Of a DNA stretch of 57,923 nt, positions 7,575 through 15,866 are shown piece by piece; position 1 is the stretch's first letter; each line of letters opens with the position of its first letter. This DNA is from Nonomuraea turcica (GTDB taxonomy: Bacteria; Actinomycetota; Actinomycetes; Streptosporangiales; Streptosporangiaceae). Position numbers and translations under genes: made by a program. The notes beneath the pieces are model-generated. The model was not told where the DNA came from and ran no database searches. It saw only the letters and a program-made list of their open reading frames with translations. Where the stretch lies: contig NZ_JAUZQF010000045.1 of the NCBI RefSeq assembly GCF_030718205.1, forward strand, positions 1 through 57,923, given 5' to 3'.

Positions 7575-8507
7575 GTGATCTCCTATCGCCCCACGGCCCC
7601 CGCCGACCTCGACCGCGTGACCGCGTGGATCGTGACCGAGCCCGTCGGCTGGATCCCCGCCGAGCGTTACCTCGCAGATCTGGCCGAGGACATGTACCGG
7701 CCGGAATGGACCTGGATCGCCGAGGTTGACGACCGGGTCGTGGGACGGGCGCTGTGGTGGGGGCCGAGGGACAGCGTGCACCCGGTCGCGCTCGACTGCC
7801 TCGACGTGGATCCCGCAGTGGGTGACCGCGCCGCCATCGCCGCCGAACTGATCAGGGCCGCGCTGGCCGGATTCCCGCAGCCGGTGCAGTACGCGATCAA
7901 GGCGGCCGGCGGCTGGCGCGACGATCCGGCCATCTCGGTGGCCGTGGAATGGCGGCGGGCGGCAGCACACGCGGCCGGCCTCACCCGGGAAGTGGAGCGG
8001 CTGCAGTTCGAGTGGGCACCCGCCGACGGGGTGCCCCCGGCGACCGGTGTGCTGCGGTTCGCCGAGGCCTCCGACGAGGAGTTCTTGGCGGTGTTCACGA
8101 GAATCGCCGAGGGCAGCCTGGACGCCCAGACCCGGGCGAACCTGGCGGCCAAGGGCGTGGACGCGACCGCGCGCGAAGAGATGGACTTCTATCTCAGGGC
8201 GCCGGGCAAGCGGGAGTGGTGGCGGATCGCCTACACGCACGAGGGTGAGGTGGCGGGCATGGCGATCCCCTCGGCGACGCCGTACAACGTGAACGTCGGG
8301 TATCTCGGGGTGGTCCCGGAGTTCCGGGGGCGCGGCTACGTGGACGAGGTGCTCGCCGAGATCACCCGCATCCACGCAGCCAACGGAGAGTCGCGCGTCA
8401 CCGCCACCACCGACGTGGGCAACGCGCCGATGGCGGCCGCGTTCGGGCGCGCCGGATACCGCAACACGGAGATCCGGATCAACCTCTCCAACGACCTCCG
8501 GCCCTAA
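7575..8507 (+). CDS. GNAT family N-acetyltransferase (two GNAT-like domains)
   Basis: A 310-residue protein with a degenerate N-terminal GNAT half and a catalytic-type C-terminal half (VGYLGVVPEFRGRGYVDEVL, the acetyl-CoA pyrophosphate loop R/QxxGxG as RGRGY, then NAPMAAAFGRAGYRNTE). Starts with GTG at 7575. The acceptor is unknown; tandem-GNAT proteins of actinomycetes are often resistance-type or small-molecule acetyltransferases. The stop overlaps the stop of the convergent gene at 8504 by a few bases, so no terminator separates them. Confidence 0.88.
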   Translation: MISYRPTAPADLDRVTAWIVTEPVGWIPAERYLADLAEDMYRPEWTWIAEVDDRVVGRALWWGPRDSVHPVALDCLDVDPAVGDRAAIAAELIRAALAGFPQPVQYAIKAAGGWRDDPAISVAVEWRRAAAHAAGLTREVERLQFEWAPADGVPPATGVLRFAEASDEEFLAVFTRIAEGSLDAQTRANLAAKGVDATAREEMDFYLRAPGKREWWRIAYTHEGEVAGMAIPSATPYNVNVGYLGVVPEFRGRGYVDEVLAEITRIHAANGESRVTATTDVGNAPMAAAFGRAGYRNTEIRINLSNDLRP

Positions 8508-9283
8508 GGCCGCACGTGCAGCCCGAATCCCGAGCGGCCCGCGGGCTCCAGCCCCTCCTTCAGGTGCAGCGACGGGATCTCGTAGTCGCCGAAGTTCTGC
8601 CGCCGGAACGCGATCGGCTCGGTCGACTCCAAGGTCAGCAGCCGCTGCTCCCAGGCCTTGGCGATGTCCGGGAAGTCCTCGTCGGTGGTCCGGTCCGTGC
8701 CGTACAGCACGAACGGCGGCAGCACCTCGATCCCCGGGTAGTAAAGGATCCCGTGGTGGATCGGGAACAGCAGGTCGTCGATCGGGCCGTTGATCCCGCG
8801 CCCAGCGTAGTGCGACTCCGGACCGCCGGCGGTCACCGACAGCAGCGCCCGCCTGCCCACGAGGGTCCCCTCACCGAAACGCTCCCCGTACTTGACGTCG
8901 CTGTGCTCGCCGACACCGTACGCGAAGTTGTACGTGAAGACCCGGTCAACCCAGCCTTTGAGGATCGCCGGCATCGTGTACCACCACAGCGGGAACTGAA
9001 AGATGATCACGTCCGCCCACAGCAGCTTCTCCTGCTCGGCGCGGACGTCCGAGACGAGGGTCCCGGTGTCGAAGGCCCGCCCCGAGTCCGCGGCGACCTT
9101 CAGCGGGCTCGAAGCGGACGGGCCGAAGTCGCCGGCGTCCACGACCGCCTTCCAGCGCATCGCGTACAGGTCACTGACCCGCACGTCGTGCCCCGCCTTC
9201 TCCAGCGTGGCCACCGCCAGGTCCTTCAACGAGCCGTTGAGCGACCTCGGCTCCGGGTGGGCATAGACGATCAGCGTCTTCAT
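8504..9283 (-). CDS. NAD(P)H dehydrogenase (quinone), NQO1/KefF-like flavoprotein
   Basis: A 259-residue flavodoxin-like quinone reductase: MKTLIVYAHPEPRSLNGSLK (flavin phosphate loop), DVIIFQFPLWWYTMPAILKG (FMN and substrate loop), SVTAGGPESHYAGRG. It probably carries out two-electron reduction of quinones or electrophiles using NAD(P)H. It is divergent from the XRE-type regulator at 9422, a common actinomycete pairing in which the regulator controls the oxidoreductase. The C-terminal ~60 residues extend beyond the core fold. Confidence 0.9.
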   Translation of the reverse strand: MKTLIVYAHPEPRSLNGSLKDLAVATLEKAGHDVRVSDLYAMRWKAVVDAGDFGPSASSPLKVAADSGRAFDTGTLVSDVRAEQEKLLWADVIIFQFPLWWYTMPAILKGWVDRVFTYNFAYGVGEHSDVKYGERFGEGTLVGRRALLSVTAGGPESHYAGRGINGPIDDLLFPIHHGILYYPGIEVLPPFVLYGTDRTTDEDFPDIAKAWEQRLLTLESTEPIAFRRQNFGDYEIPSLHLKEGLEPAGRSGFGLHVRP

Positions 9284-9421
9284 GCGAACTCCTTTGGATC
9301 AGGTGCCTTCGATCCTTCACGCCCGGGCGGCCGCCGTTCAGGGGCGCTACTTCCGTCGGACCCGGCTTCCTGGTAACGGCAGGGCCACCTTCACCGCCGG
9401 CGCCCGCGAGATACTTGGCCG

Positions 9422-10267
9422 ATGGACGATCTCGCGGGCTTCCTGCGCACTCGCCGCTCCCGGGTCGATCCGGCCGGGGCAGGCATCCCGGTCGACAGCC
9501 GCCGCCGGGTCCAAGGGCTGCGCCGCGAAGAGGTCGCGCACCTGTCCGGGGTCAGCGTCGATTACTACGTGCGCCTCGAGCAGGGCCGCGCCACGCAGCC
9601 CTCGGAGCAGGTACTCGACGCACTCGCGCGGGTCCTCGGGCTCGACGACACCGAACGCGGGCACCTCTACCGGCTGGCCCGGCAGCGGCGCCGGAAGGCG
9701 AAGTCGCCCACCGGGCGGCTGCGTCCGGAACTGCCGCGGGTCCTGGACCTGATCACCGACGTGCCCGCGCTCATCGTCGACCACCGCCTCGACGCCGCCG
9801 CCGGTAACCGCCTCGCCGAACTGCTGTACGGCCGCCCCATGAGAGGCCTGAACACGGCCCGGCACATCTTCCTGGAGGAGACCGAGCGCGGCCTGTACGC
9901 CGACTGGGATCAGTGCACCCGCGACGTGGTCGGGCACCTGCGCCTGGCGGCCGGCAAATACCCCGAGGATCCGCGCCTGGCCTCGTTGATAGGAGAGCTG
10001 GCGATGGGCAGCGAGCGCTTCCGGCGCCTATGGGCCCGCGCGGACGTGCGGGCGCGGACCTACGGGCGCAAGGCCTACCGGCACCCCCTGGTCGGGGAAC
10101 TGGAACTGCATCAGGAGAACTTCGCGCTGCCGGATGAATCGGGTATGGAGCTGCTGGTGCTCTCGGCGGCCCCCGGCAGCCCCTCCGCGGACGCCCTGCG
10201 GCTCCTGGCCGGCCTGGACGCCGATGGTGACGTGCGTCCCACAACCGAACCACGGCTGGGTAGGTAA
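9422..10267 (+). CDS. XRE-family helix-turn-helix regulator with MmyB-like ligand domain
   Basis: 281 residues: HTH_31-type helix-turn-helix (RRRVQGLRREEVAHLSGVSV, YYVRLEQGR) and a C-terminal MmyB-like PAS-related domain (DVPALIVDHRLDAAAGNRLA and HPLVGELELHQENFALPDES). MmyB-type regulators are thought to bind fatty acids or similar ligands and normally sit divergent from short-chain or quinone oxidoreductases, as here. It has a full-length paralogue at 37133, also divergent from an oxidoreductase. Confidence 0.92.
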   Translation: MDDLAGFLRTRRSRVDPAGAGIPVDSRRRVQGLRREEVAHLSGVSVDYYVRLEQGRATQPSEQVLDALARVLGLDDTERGHLYRLARQRRRKAKSPTGRLRPELPRVLDLITDVPALIVDHRLDAAAGNRLAELLYGRPMRGLNTARHIFLEETERGLYADWDQCTRDVVGHLRLAAGKYPEDPRLASLIGELAMGSERFRRLWARADVRARTYGRKAYRHPLVGELELHQENFALPDESGMELLVLSAAPGSPSADALRLLAGLDADGDVRPTTEPRLGR

Positions 10268-10320
10268 CAGCCCCGAAACCGGCACATGCCACGTCGGCGC
10301 GGTGCACCGTTTGTGATACT

Positions 10321-11181
10321 TCAGCGTCGCTTCAGCACGCCGACCAAGCTCGTGAGGCTGTTCTGGCCATGGCCGGCGGTGACGCCTTGGCGAAAGATCT
10401 TCAGGACGGCGGCCGGAAGTGCGCCATCCACGCCGGACGCTTGTGTGGTGCGCAGCACGTGTTCCAGGCTCGCCACGCCCATGGAGATTCGGTCGACGTC
10501 CCCCTCGTGGTTGCCCGCAGTGATGCGTGGCGCGTAGAACTCCAGGAAATAGCGAAGGTCCATGGTCTTGACCGCGTGCGGCAGGAAATCCTCCGCCGAG
10601 ATGCCATTGGCCTCCGCCACCGCCTGGCCGTGCAGATAGCCTGCCAGCGCTGTCCAGAACATGTCGATCCCGATCTGGTAGTACAGCGCCGCCAGTCCCT
10701 GGTCCTCGCCGAGGTATTCGATCCCGGTCAGCACCTCGAGGGCGGATCTGTGCGCCTCGACGGCGTCCCTGGGGCCGCTGTAGTAGGTCATGGCGTCCGG
10801 CGTACCGATGCCTGGAGGCGGCACCTGCACGCCACCGGTGATCTGCACGGCCTCGCGCTCGGCTAGCCACGCGGCCGCCTGACGTGCCCTGTCCGGGGTG
10901 TCGGAGGTGAGGTTGACCAGGGTACGTCCGCTCAGGGCGGTACGCGGGGCCTGTGCCAGGATGGCATCCATCGCGTCATAGTCGGTCAGGCTCAACACCA
11001 CCAGTTCGTTGGCGGTGAGCGCCGCCTCGACGGATTCCGCTCTCTTCGCGCCCCGCGCCACCAGTACGTCTGCCCTGGCAGAAGTACGGTTCCACACGGT
11101 CACTTCGTAGCCGCTGTCGAGGTAGGCCCCGGCCATGGCCTGCCCCATGGGGCCCAACCCGATCACCGTCACAGCCTTCAT
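10321..11181 (-). CDS. NAD(P)-dependent imine-reductase/beta-hydroxyacid-dehydrogenase-like enzyme (1)
   Basis: 286 residues. N-terminal Rossmann motif MKAVTVIGLGPMGQAMAGAY followed by VTVWNRT, then the long C-terminal helical domain (YYQIGIDMFWTALAGYLHGQ, AGNHEGDVDRISMGVASLEH). The VWNRT motif and helical domain favour the imine reductase group over hydroxyisobutyrate dehydrogenases. The ATG at 11181 has a GAGGAG ribosome site; the longer frame runs into the operators. It is divergent from the TetR gene at 11266, and operators 11200-11256 lie between them. A second, divergent homologue lies at 11950. Confidence 0.88.
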   Translation of the reverse strand: MKAVTVIGLGPMGQAMAGAYLDSGYEVTVWNRTSARADVLVARGAKRAESVEAALTANELVVLSLTDYDAMDAILAQAPRTALSGRTLVNLTSDTPDRARQAAAWLAEREAVQITGGVQVPPPGIGTPDAMTYYSGPRDAVEAHRSALEVLTGIEYLGEDQGLAALYYQIGIDMFWTALAGYLHGQAVAEANGISAEDFLPHAVKTMDLRYFLEFYAPRITAGNHEGDVDRISMGVASLEHVLRTTQASGVDGALPAAVLKIFRQGVTAGHGQNSLTSLVGVLKRR

Positions 11182-11199
11182 CCACGATCTCCTCACGGG

Positions 11200-11256
11200 T
11201 AGAACGAACGCTCTATTTAGACGACACGGTAGCACACGACTAGAACGAACGCTCTA
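11200..11256. promoter_or_regulatory. Twin 16-bp operators between imine reductase and TetR genes
   Basis: TAGAACGAACGCTCTA occurs twice, identically, at 11200-11215 and 11241-11256, 41 bases apart (about four helical turns). Each is an imperfect dyad of the TAGA-NCG-CGN-TCTA type used by LmrA/YxaF-like TetR proteins. The positions would block both divergent promoters at once. Confidence 0.88.
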
Positions 11257-11265
11257 CCCAGTACG

Positions 11266-11856
11266 ATGAGAGCCATGCGAACTCAGCACGAGATCGGCAC
11301 CCGCGAGCGGATCGTCCGGACGACCTCTCGCCTGATGCAGCGGCAGGGGTACGAGGCGACGGGCCTCAAGCAGATCTCCCAGGAGGCCCAGGCCACGCTG
11401 GGCTCGGTCTACCACTTCTTCCCGGGCGGGAAGCGGGAGCTGGCGGTCGAGGCGGTCCGCCATGGGGACCGAGAGTTCGCGGAATTCTTGCGCGCGGCGT
11501 TCGACCGGGAGGACGATCCGGCCGCGGCGATCGTCACCTGCACTCGAGACCTGGCGAAGGGGCTGCGCGAGTCCGGCTGGCTGGACGGCTGTCCCGTCAC
11601 CACCACGGCGTTGGAGAGCGCGGGCCGGGTGCCCGAGATCCAGCAGGCCGCAGAGGACGCCTACGAAAACTGGCGCGCGCTGGTCCGCGACAAGCTCAGC
11701 CGTGCCGGATTCGCCGACGACCTGGCACACGACCTCGCCCACAGCGTGATCAACCTATTGGAGGGCGCGGAGCTGTCGGCGCAGGTGTCCCAGAGCGAGG
11801 CACCCCTGGAGATCGCCGGTCGGCACCTCGCACGGCTTATCGACTCCTACCGATGA
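11266..11856 (+). CDS. TetR family regulator (LmrA/YxaF-like)
   Basis: 196 residues: helix-turn-helix RLMQRQGYEATGLKQISQEA with a TLGSVYHFFPGGKRELAVEA recognition region, the characteristic LmrA/YxaF/AcrR pattern (VYHHFPgGKeeL), and a C-terminal domain with SGWLDGCPVTTTALE. An alternative start at ATG 11275 is equally possible; no clear ribosome site decides. It represses, by inference, itself and the divergent imine reductase through the twin operators at 11200-11256. Confidence 0.92.
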   Translation: MRAMRTQHEIGTRERIVRTTSRLMQRQGYEATGLKQISQEAQATLGSVYHFFPGGKRELAVEAVRHGDREFAEFLRAAFDREDDPAAAIVTCTRDLAKGLRESGWLDGCPVTTTALESAGRVPEIQQAAEDAYENWRALVRDKLSRAGFADDLAHDLAHSVINLLEGAELSAQVSQSEAPLEIAGRHLARLIDSYR

Positions 11857-11949
11857 GTTGAGCCGGTCCACGGCCGGTGCCGGGCCAGTCCGTCAGGCGT
11901 GGCCATGGTGGACGCTTCGTTCGGGCTCGGACCCGTCCGACTATGGTTG

Positions 11950-12831
11950 TCACGCCGGTTTTCTGAGCACCTCGGTGAGGGCCGAGATGTTGTGCTCGCC
12001 GTGGCCTGCCTCGGCCGCCCGCCTCACCAGGTCGTGCAGGGGCGTGAGCCAGGTCGTGTCGACGTTCGTCTCCTTGGCCAGGTCCGCGTCGTGGGCTGCC
12101 CCGGCCAGGAAGAGGTTCACGGAGGAGGCGGCGTTGGTGTAGTCACCGCTGTCGATCTCCTTGGCATAGATCGGCAGCAGGGACTTGATCATGTCCAGCC
12201 ACTTGCCGGCGAACCGCACCATGGAGGCTGCCTCGAGCCCGCGCGCCTGGACGGCGGCGGCGCCCTGGAAGAAGCCGACGAGTGCGGGCAGCAGCATGGC
12301 GCCCACCGCCATCTCGTACAGGGCGGCGAGGTCGCTCTCGTCGCCAAGGTGGACGGTGTCGCCGCCCAGGACCTTCAGGGTCGGCTCGAACTCCTCGAAG
12401 ACCGTCTTGTCGCCGCTGTAGTACAGAAGGGTGTCCGGCGCCCCGACGGCCGAGGGCACGTTCTTGACCGCCCCGGCCAGGAATCGGGCGCCATGACCGA
12501 TGGCCCAGGCGGCCGTCTCGCGTGCGTCGGCGGGGGAACCGCTGTTGAGGGTGACGAGGGCCTGTCCACGCAGCGACGCGACGGCCGGCCGCAGCGCCAG
12601 CCGGGTGTCATCGAAGGTGGTCAGGCAGGTGATGACCAGCGAACTTGCCGCCACCGCGTCCTCGATGGCCTCCGCATGCTCGGCTCCCATGGCGATGAGG
12701 GGCGCGGCTTTGGCGGCGGTCCTGTTCCAGACAGTGGTCGGGTGCCCGGCCTTGGTGAAGGCCTCGGCCAGTGCCCTGCCCATCGAACCCAGCCCGATGA
12801 CGGTCACCGGTGTCGCGTTCTTCCCAGTCAT
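11950..12831 (-). CDS. NAD(P)-dependent imine-reductase-like enzyme (2)
   Basis: 293 residues with the same architecture as the enzyme at 10321: TPVTVIGLGSMGRALAEAF, TTVWNRTAAKA, then FFQGAAAVQARGLEAASMVR in the helical domain. ATG 12831 is chosen because GGAG (12839-12842) is 7 bases upstream; ATG 12837 would be too close. The two copies are clearly divergent in sequence, so this is not a recent duplication. It is divergent from the HxlR gene at 12990, and repeated ACCGACATT-like sites lie between. Confidence 0.88.
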   Translation of the reverse strand: MTGKNATPVTVIGLGSMGRALAEAFTKAGHPTTVWNRTAAKAAPLIAMGAEHAEAIEDAVAASSLVITCLTTFDDTRLALRPAVASLRGQALVTLNSGSPADARETAAWAIGHGARFLAGAVKNVPSAVGAPDTLLYYSGDKTVFEEFEPTLKVLGGDTVHLGDESDLAALYEMAVGAMLLPALVGFFQGAAAVQARGLEAASMVRFAGKWLDMIKSLLPIYAKEIDSGDYTNAASSVNLFLAGAAHDADLAKETNVDTTWLTPLHDLVRRAAEAGHGEHNISALTEVLRKPA

Positions 12832-12926
12832 ATACATACTCCAGCCACAGAGATAAGGAGGTGAGCGTGCTGCCTCGCAGAACCGTCCTGGTCTTGGCGC
12901 GGCGCCTGATCCATGCTGGCTGGAAC

Positions 12927-12970
12927 ACCGACATTCTCTCAAGTACCGACATTTTCGCCATGTACTGACA
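12927..12970 (+). promoter_or_regulatory. Three direct repeats upstream of HxlR gene
   Basis: ACCGACATT at 12927-12935 and 12945-12953, and ACTGACA at 12964-12970, are spaced 18 and 19 bases apart in the same orientation. HxlR/MarR-type regulators often bind short direct or inverted repeats in such divergent intergenic regions. This is a candidate operator for the HxlR protein at 12990. Confidence 0.55.
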
Positions 12971-12989
12971 AAAATGTGAGTATGGGTTG

Positions 12990-13328
12990 ATGAAGGTGAC
13001 AAGGAAACGGACATTCACCTGCGGTCTCGACGCTGCCATCGCCGTCATGGGAGGCAAGTGGAAGGGACTGATCCTGTTCGCGCTCCAGGATGGTCCCTTG
13101 CGCTTCGGGGAGTTGCGGCGCGCGGTCCCCGGCGTCAGCGAGCGGGTGCTGATTCTGCAGCTGCGGGAGATGGAGGCCACCGGGCTGCTGCATCGCGAGG
13201 TGTATCACCAGGTTCCGCCGAAGGTGGAGTACTCGCTCACCGAGTTCGGTCATTCGCTCAACACCGCGATGGCGCCGCTCGGGGAGTGGGGTGAGGAGCA
13301 CATCGAGCGCATCGAGGCCATCCCGTAG
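12990..13328 (+). CDS. HxlR family winged-helix regulator
   Basis: 112 residues; the family hallmark is complete: the early Cys (RTFTCGLDAAIAVMGGKWKG), LRFGELRRAVPGVSERVLIL, EMEATGLLHREVYHQVPPKV and EYSLTEFGHSL. HxlR proteins sense aldehydes, quinones or oxidants, often through the N-terminal Cys (here Cys near residue 11). It is probably partnered with the divergent imine-reductase-like gene (11950) and possibly with the convergent NmrA-like gene at 13443. Confidence 0.93.
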   Translation: MKVTRKRTFTCGLDAAIAVMGGKWKGLILFALQDGPLRFGELRRAVPGVSERVLILQLREMEATGLLHREVYHQVPPKVEYSLTEFGHSLNTAMAPLGEWGEEHIERIEAIP

Positions 13329-13442
13329 GACCTATGACCACACTACGATCTGCGGGCCGCTGGAAATCGTCCAAGTGTCCTTCCCGGCCTGGCGGTCCGG
13401 GGCCCCGGCCCCGGCCCCGGGCAGCGCCCGGCGTGGGCTGAT

Positions 13443-14324
13443 CTAGCCGTCCTGTCCCGTGAGGATTCTGTCCCAGTCCACCGTCTTGGCCCATTCGGCG
13501 TAGCTGTGCCAGCGCACGGCGGGGTATCTGGCATGCAGAGTCTCGATGTCAAGGAAATCGGTGTTGTTCTCAAAGCTCTCGAACATCGTGGCCACCTCCT
13601 CGCCGGCCCACTGTCGCACCATGTCCAGCGGCAACTGCTGGTAGGGGATCTCCCTGCCGAGCACCTCGCTCAGAATCCGGGCCGCCTCCTGCCCGGAGAC
13701 GCGATCGGACGCGATGTCGATCCGCTCGCCGATGAGCTCGCCGGGGTTCTCCATGGCATGGACGGCCATGCCTGCAATGTCCAGGACGCTGACCTGGTCG
13801 AGCGGCTTGCCGGGAGTCAGCGGATTGGCGAGCAGGCCGTCACCGAGCCGGCTGAAGCCGAGGTTGAGCACATTCTCCATGAAGTACACCGGGCCGAGCA
13901 CCGTCGCGCGCACCGGCCGCTCACGCAAATACGCCTCGACGAGCTGTTTGCTGTCGGCGTGGTCGACGTTGGTGGCCACCAGCCGGTCGCCGCCCCGCAC
14001 AGAGGAGTACACCAGGTGGACGTCGAGGCGAGCAGCGGTGTCGACGAGCAGGCGTCCCTGCGCGACCTCTTCGTCCTTCCCGCCCGCGCCGAACGGCACC
14101 GACAAGCCGAAAATCGCGTCGGCGCCCGCGCAGGCCCGCTGGAGCGCGCCGGGATCGGCGAGGTCGCCGGTGGCAAGCCGCGCCCCCTGAGCCGACAGCG
14201 CCTTCGCGGTCGGCGACTCCCCCGAGCGCACGTACGCCACCACCTCGTGACCGCGCTCCAAAAGCAGGTCGGCAACCGCGCCACCCTGTTTGCCGGTGGC
14301 GCCAACGACGACGACTTTGGTCAT
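13443..14324 (-). CDS. NmrA-like NAD(P)-binding protein
   Basis: 293 residues of the NmrA/atypical SDR class: MTKVVVVGATGKQGGAVADL (GxxGxxG), GDLADPGALQRACAGADAIF, then HLVYSSVRGGD where the classical catalytic Tyr-Lys pair is absent. Such proteins sense NAD(P) or act as quinone reductases. I take ATG 14324 because GGAG lies 9 bases upstream; earlier ATGs at 14339 and 14333 are possible. It is the first of four NmrA-type sequences in the window (others at 22595, and fragments at 16973 and 30550). Confidence 0.9.
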   Translation of the reverse strand: MTKVVVVGATGKQGGAVADLLLERGHEVVAYVRSGESPTAKALSAQGARLATGDLADPGALQRACAGADAIFGLSVPFGAGGKDEEVAQGRLLVDTAARLDVHLVYSSVRGGDRLVATNVDHADSKQLVEAYLRERPVRATVLGPVYFMENVLNLGFSRLGDGLLANPLTPGKPLDQVSVLDIAGMAVHAMENPGELIGERIDIASDRVSGQEAARILSEVLGREIPYQQLPLDMVRQWAGEEVATMFESFENNTDFLDIETLHARYPAVRWHSYAEWAKTVDWDRILTGQDG

Positions 14325-14651
14325 GACAAACATCTCCATGGTTGGGATGGGAAATAGCCAGGACATGCGGGCGCGTCCCGACCAGCCCCATCCGGCCGCG
14401 CCGCCCGCCGTCAGCGATTCTGGGACCTCAACCACAGTTGAGGTCAAGCGCCGGACAGCCTGCCCACCACCTTGACCACCACCCGTCAGGTCGACCGCCC
14501 CGTAGACCTCGCACGATCACAAACTTGACGGCACATCAAACAAGCATCCGCTGAGGAGCGAAATGTCGGCGGCTGCTCTCCGGGTCCCACGTCCTGAGCA
14601 CGCCCCAGGCGCTGGGCCGGCGCGCCTCTCACCTCCCGGCCGTGGTACTGA

Positions 14652-14800
14652 GCGGCGCGGCCGCTCGCCGCTGACGAGCTGCCGGCGCTGTCGCGTGGTG
14701 AACGCGCCGCCTACGATGAGGCGCGCCGCGACTACCACCGCGACCTGCCGTTGGTTAACACCGCGACGATCCAGCGGCTCCGGCGGGAGACAGGCGCAAC
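14652..14800 (+). pseudogene. Fragment of a TniB-type transposition ATPase
   Basis: The frame PLAADELPALSRGERAAYDE continuing ARRDYHRDLPLVNTATIQRL resembles the N-terminal lead-in of TniB-family AAA proteins of actinobacterial Tn5053/Tn7-like elements, just before where the Walker A region should follow. The frame then dissolves. Assigned from memory of the family, so moderate confidence only. No transposase TniA is nearby. Confidence 0.45.
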
Positions 14801-14836
14801 TCGGCGCGCGCAGCGGCAAGCACCGGTCGACGGGTG

Positions 14837-15163
14837 TTACTTCTCGGCCGTGCCGGTTTTCCCGCTGATGGACTCCTGATAGATGTCCGCGTAGGTGCGC
14901 GAGTCCTTGATCAGATCGTCACAGAAGGCAGCGACATCGTTGCCGATGAGTTCCAGGACTCCCTTGCCGGTCGCGACGCCCTCCCCGAAGAAATCGACGA
15001 TTCCTGAGAGCAGGGACCCGTCAGTCAGTCCGACCGGCCCGACCTTGAAGAAGTACCTCTGAATCTCCTTGTAGACGATCTGATAGTCCGGCGGCAGCGC
15101 CTTGACCCGCGCCATGTGCGCCCGCCACTGCCTCTTGCCCTCGATGATGTCTTGGATGCCCAC
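14837..15163 (-). CDS. DUF1048 domain protein (second of a pair)
   Basis: 108 residues. MGIQDIIEGKRQWRAHMARV, ALPPDYQIVYKEIQRYFFKV, and VLELIGNDVAAFCDDLIKDS match the all-helical DUF1048 family found next to PadR regulators. Its biochemical role is unknown; it has no signal peptide and no membrane helix. Its start is one base after the stop of the paralogous gene (15165), so the two are co-translated and probably form a hetero-oligomer (inference). Confidence 0.9.
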   Translation of the reverse strand: MGIQDIIEGKRQWRAHMARVKALPPDYQIVYKEIQRYFFKVGPVGLTDGSLLSGIVDFFGEGVATGKGVLELIGNDVAAFCDDLIKDSRTYADIYQESISGKTGTAEK

Positions 15164-15164
15164 G

Positions 15165-15521
15165 TCAGCCTCCTAGCCGGCCCAATTTCCTTGCGACATT
15201 CCTGTTCAACTGCTCGCGCCACCGGTCGCGATAGCTCCGAGCCCCTTCTCCGCCGGCCAGCGCCGCGCAGAAGCCCCCGATGTCGTCACCCAGCACCTCG
15301 TGAATGCTCTGCCCATCGGACGCCGTCTCTTCGAGCAGCCCCAGAACACCGTCGAGAATCGGCATCAGGTTTCGACCTGTGAAGTCCCCGTAGAAAAAAA
15401 GATGACCCTTGATCTCTTCCCACGCCGCCCGGTAGTCGGCCGGCAATGCCTCGGCCCGAGCTTCGAACGCCTTCCATTCCCTGGTGAGATCGCTGCCTGT
15501 AATGGTCTCCCAGAAGTTCAT
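15165..15521 (-). CDS. DUF1048 domain protein (first of a pair)
   Basis: 118 residues. MNFWETITGSDLTREWKAFE, ALPADYRAAWEEIKGHLFFY, VLGDDIGGFCAALAGGEGAR: the same fold and spacing as its neighbour, with the conserved LPxDYxxxxxEIxxxxF and VLGDDxxxFC motifs. Preceded by GGAG and overlapping the PadR stop (ATGA at 15518-15521). The second copy ends in a shorter tail. The duplicated, coupled arrangement suggests two unequal subunits. Confidence 0.92.
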   Translation of the reverse strand: MNFWETITGSDLTREWKAFEARAEALPADYRAAWEEIKGHLFFYGDFTGRNLMPILDGVLGLLEETASDGQSIHEVLGDDIGGFCAALAGGEGARSYRDRWREQLNRNVARKLGRLGG

Positions 15522-15844
15522 CTCCCGCCCTCCTTGAGCTTGTCGATCCGTGATGTGACGTACTCCCATTTCGCCCAGAACGTCGCGAGTTCTTCGCGCC
15601 CCGCATCGTTGAGCGCATAGAACTTGCGCGGCGGGCCCAGCCCGGACGGTCGTTTCGTCACCTGGACGAGCCCGTTCTTCTCCAGCCGCAGCAGAATGGT
15701 GTAAACCGTCCCCTCGACGACGTCGGCGAAGCCGAGTTCGTTCAGCCGACGCGTGATGGCGTACCCGTAGGTCTCCTCGCTGCCGATGATTTCCAGCACG
15801 CAGCCCTCAAGCGTGCCCTTCAGCATCTCCGTCAGGTCGTCCAT
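15518..15844 (-). CDS. PadR family transcriptional regulator
   Basis: 108 residues: MDDLTEMLKGTLEGCVLEII, GSEETYGYAITRRLNELGF, GTVYTILLRLEKNGLVQV, the classical PadR winged helix with a short dimer helix (EELATFWAKWEYVTSRIDKL). First gene of a three-gene leftward operon with two DUF1048 genes. The tandem GTAC-containing dyads at 15867-15901 directly in front of the ATG are the probable operators, so the operon is likely autoregulated. Confidence 0.93.
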   Translation of the reverse strand: MDDLTEMLKGTLEGCVLEIIGSEETYGYAITRRLNELGFADVVEGTVYTILLRLEKNGLVQVTKRPSGLGPPRKFYALNDAGREELATFWAKWEYVTSRIDKLKEGGR

Positions 15845-15866
15845 CGTGGGTCCTCTTCGATCTCCT

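Noticed and set aside
9284..9421. Shared operator between the two XRE/MmyB genes (GGCAGG-type pieces near 9375 and 37090)
   Set aside because: The resemblance is short and positions do not align convincingly; not enough to annotate.
14325..14651. Promoter or gene in the gap after the NmrA-like gene start
   Set aside because: I see no dyad, no protein-like frame and no clear promoter; left unannotated.
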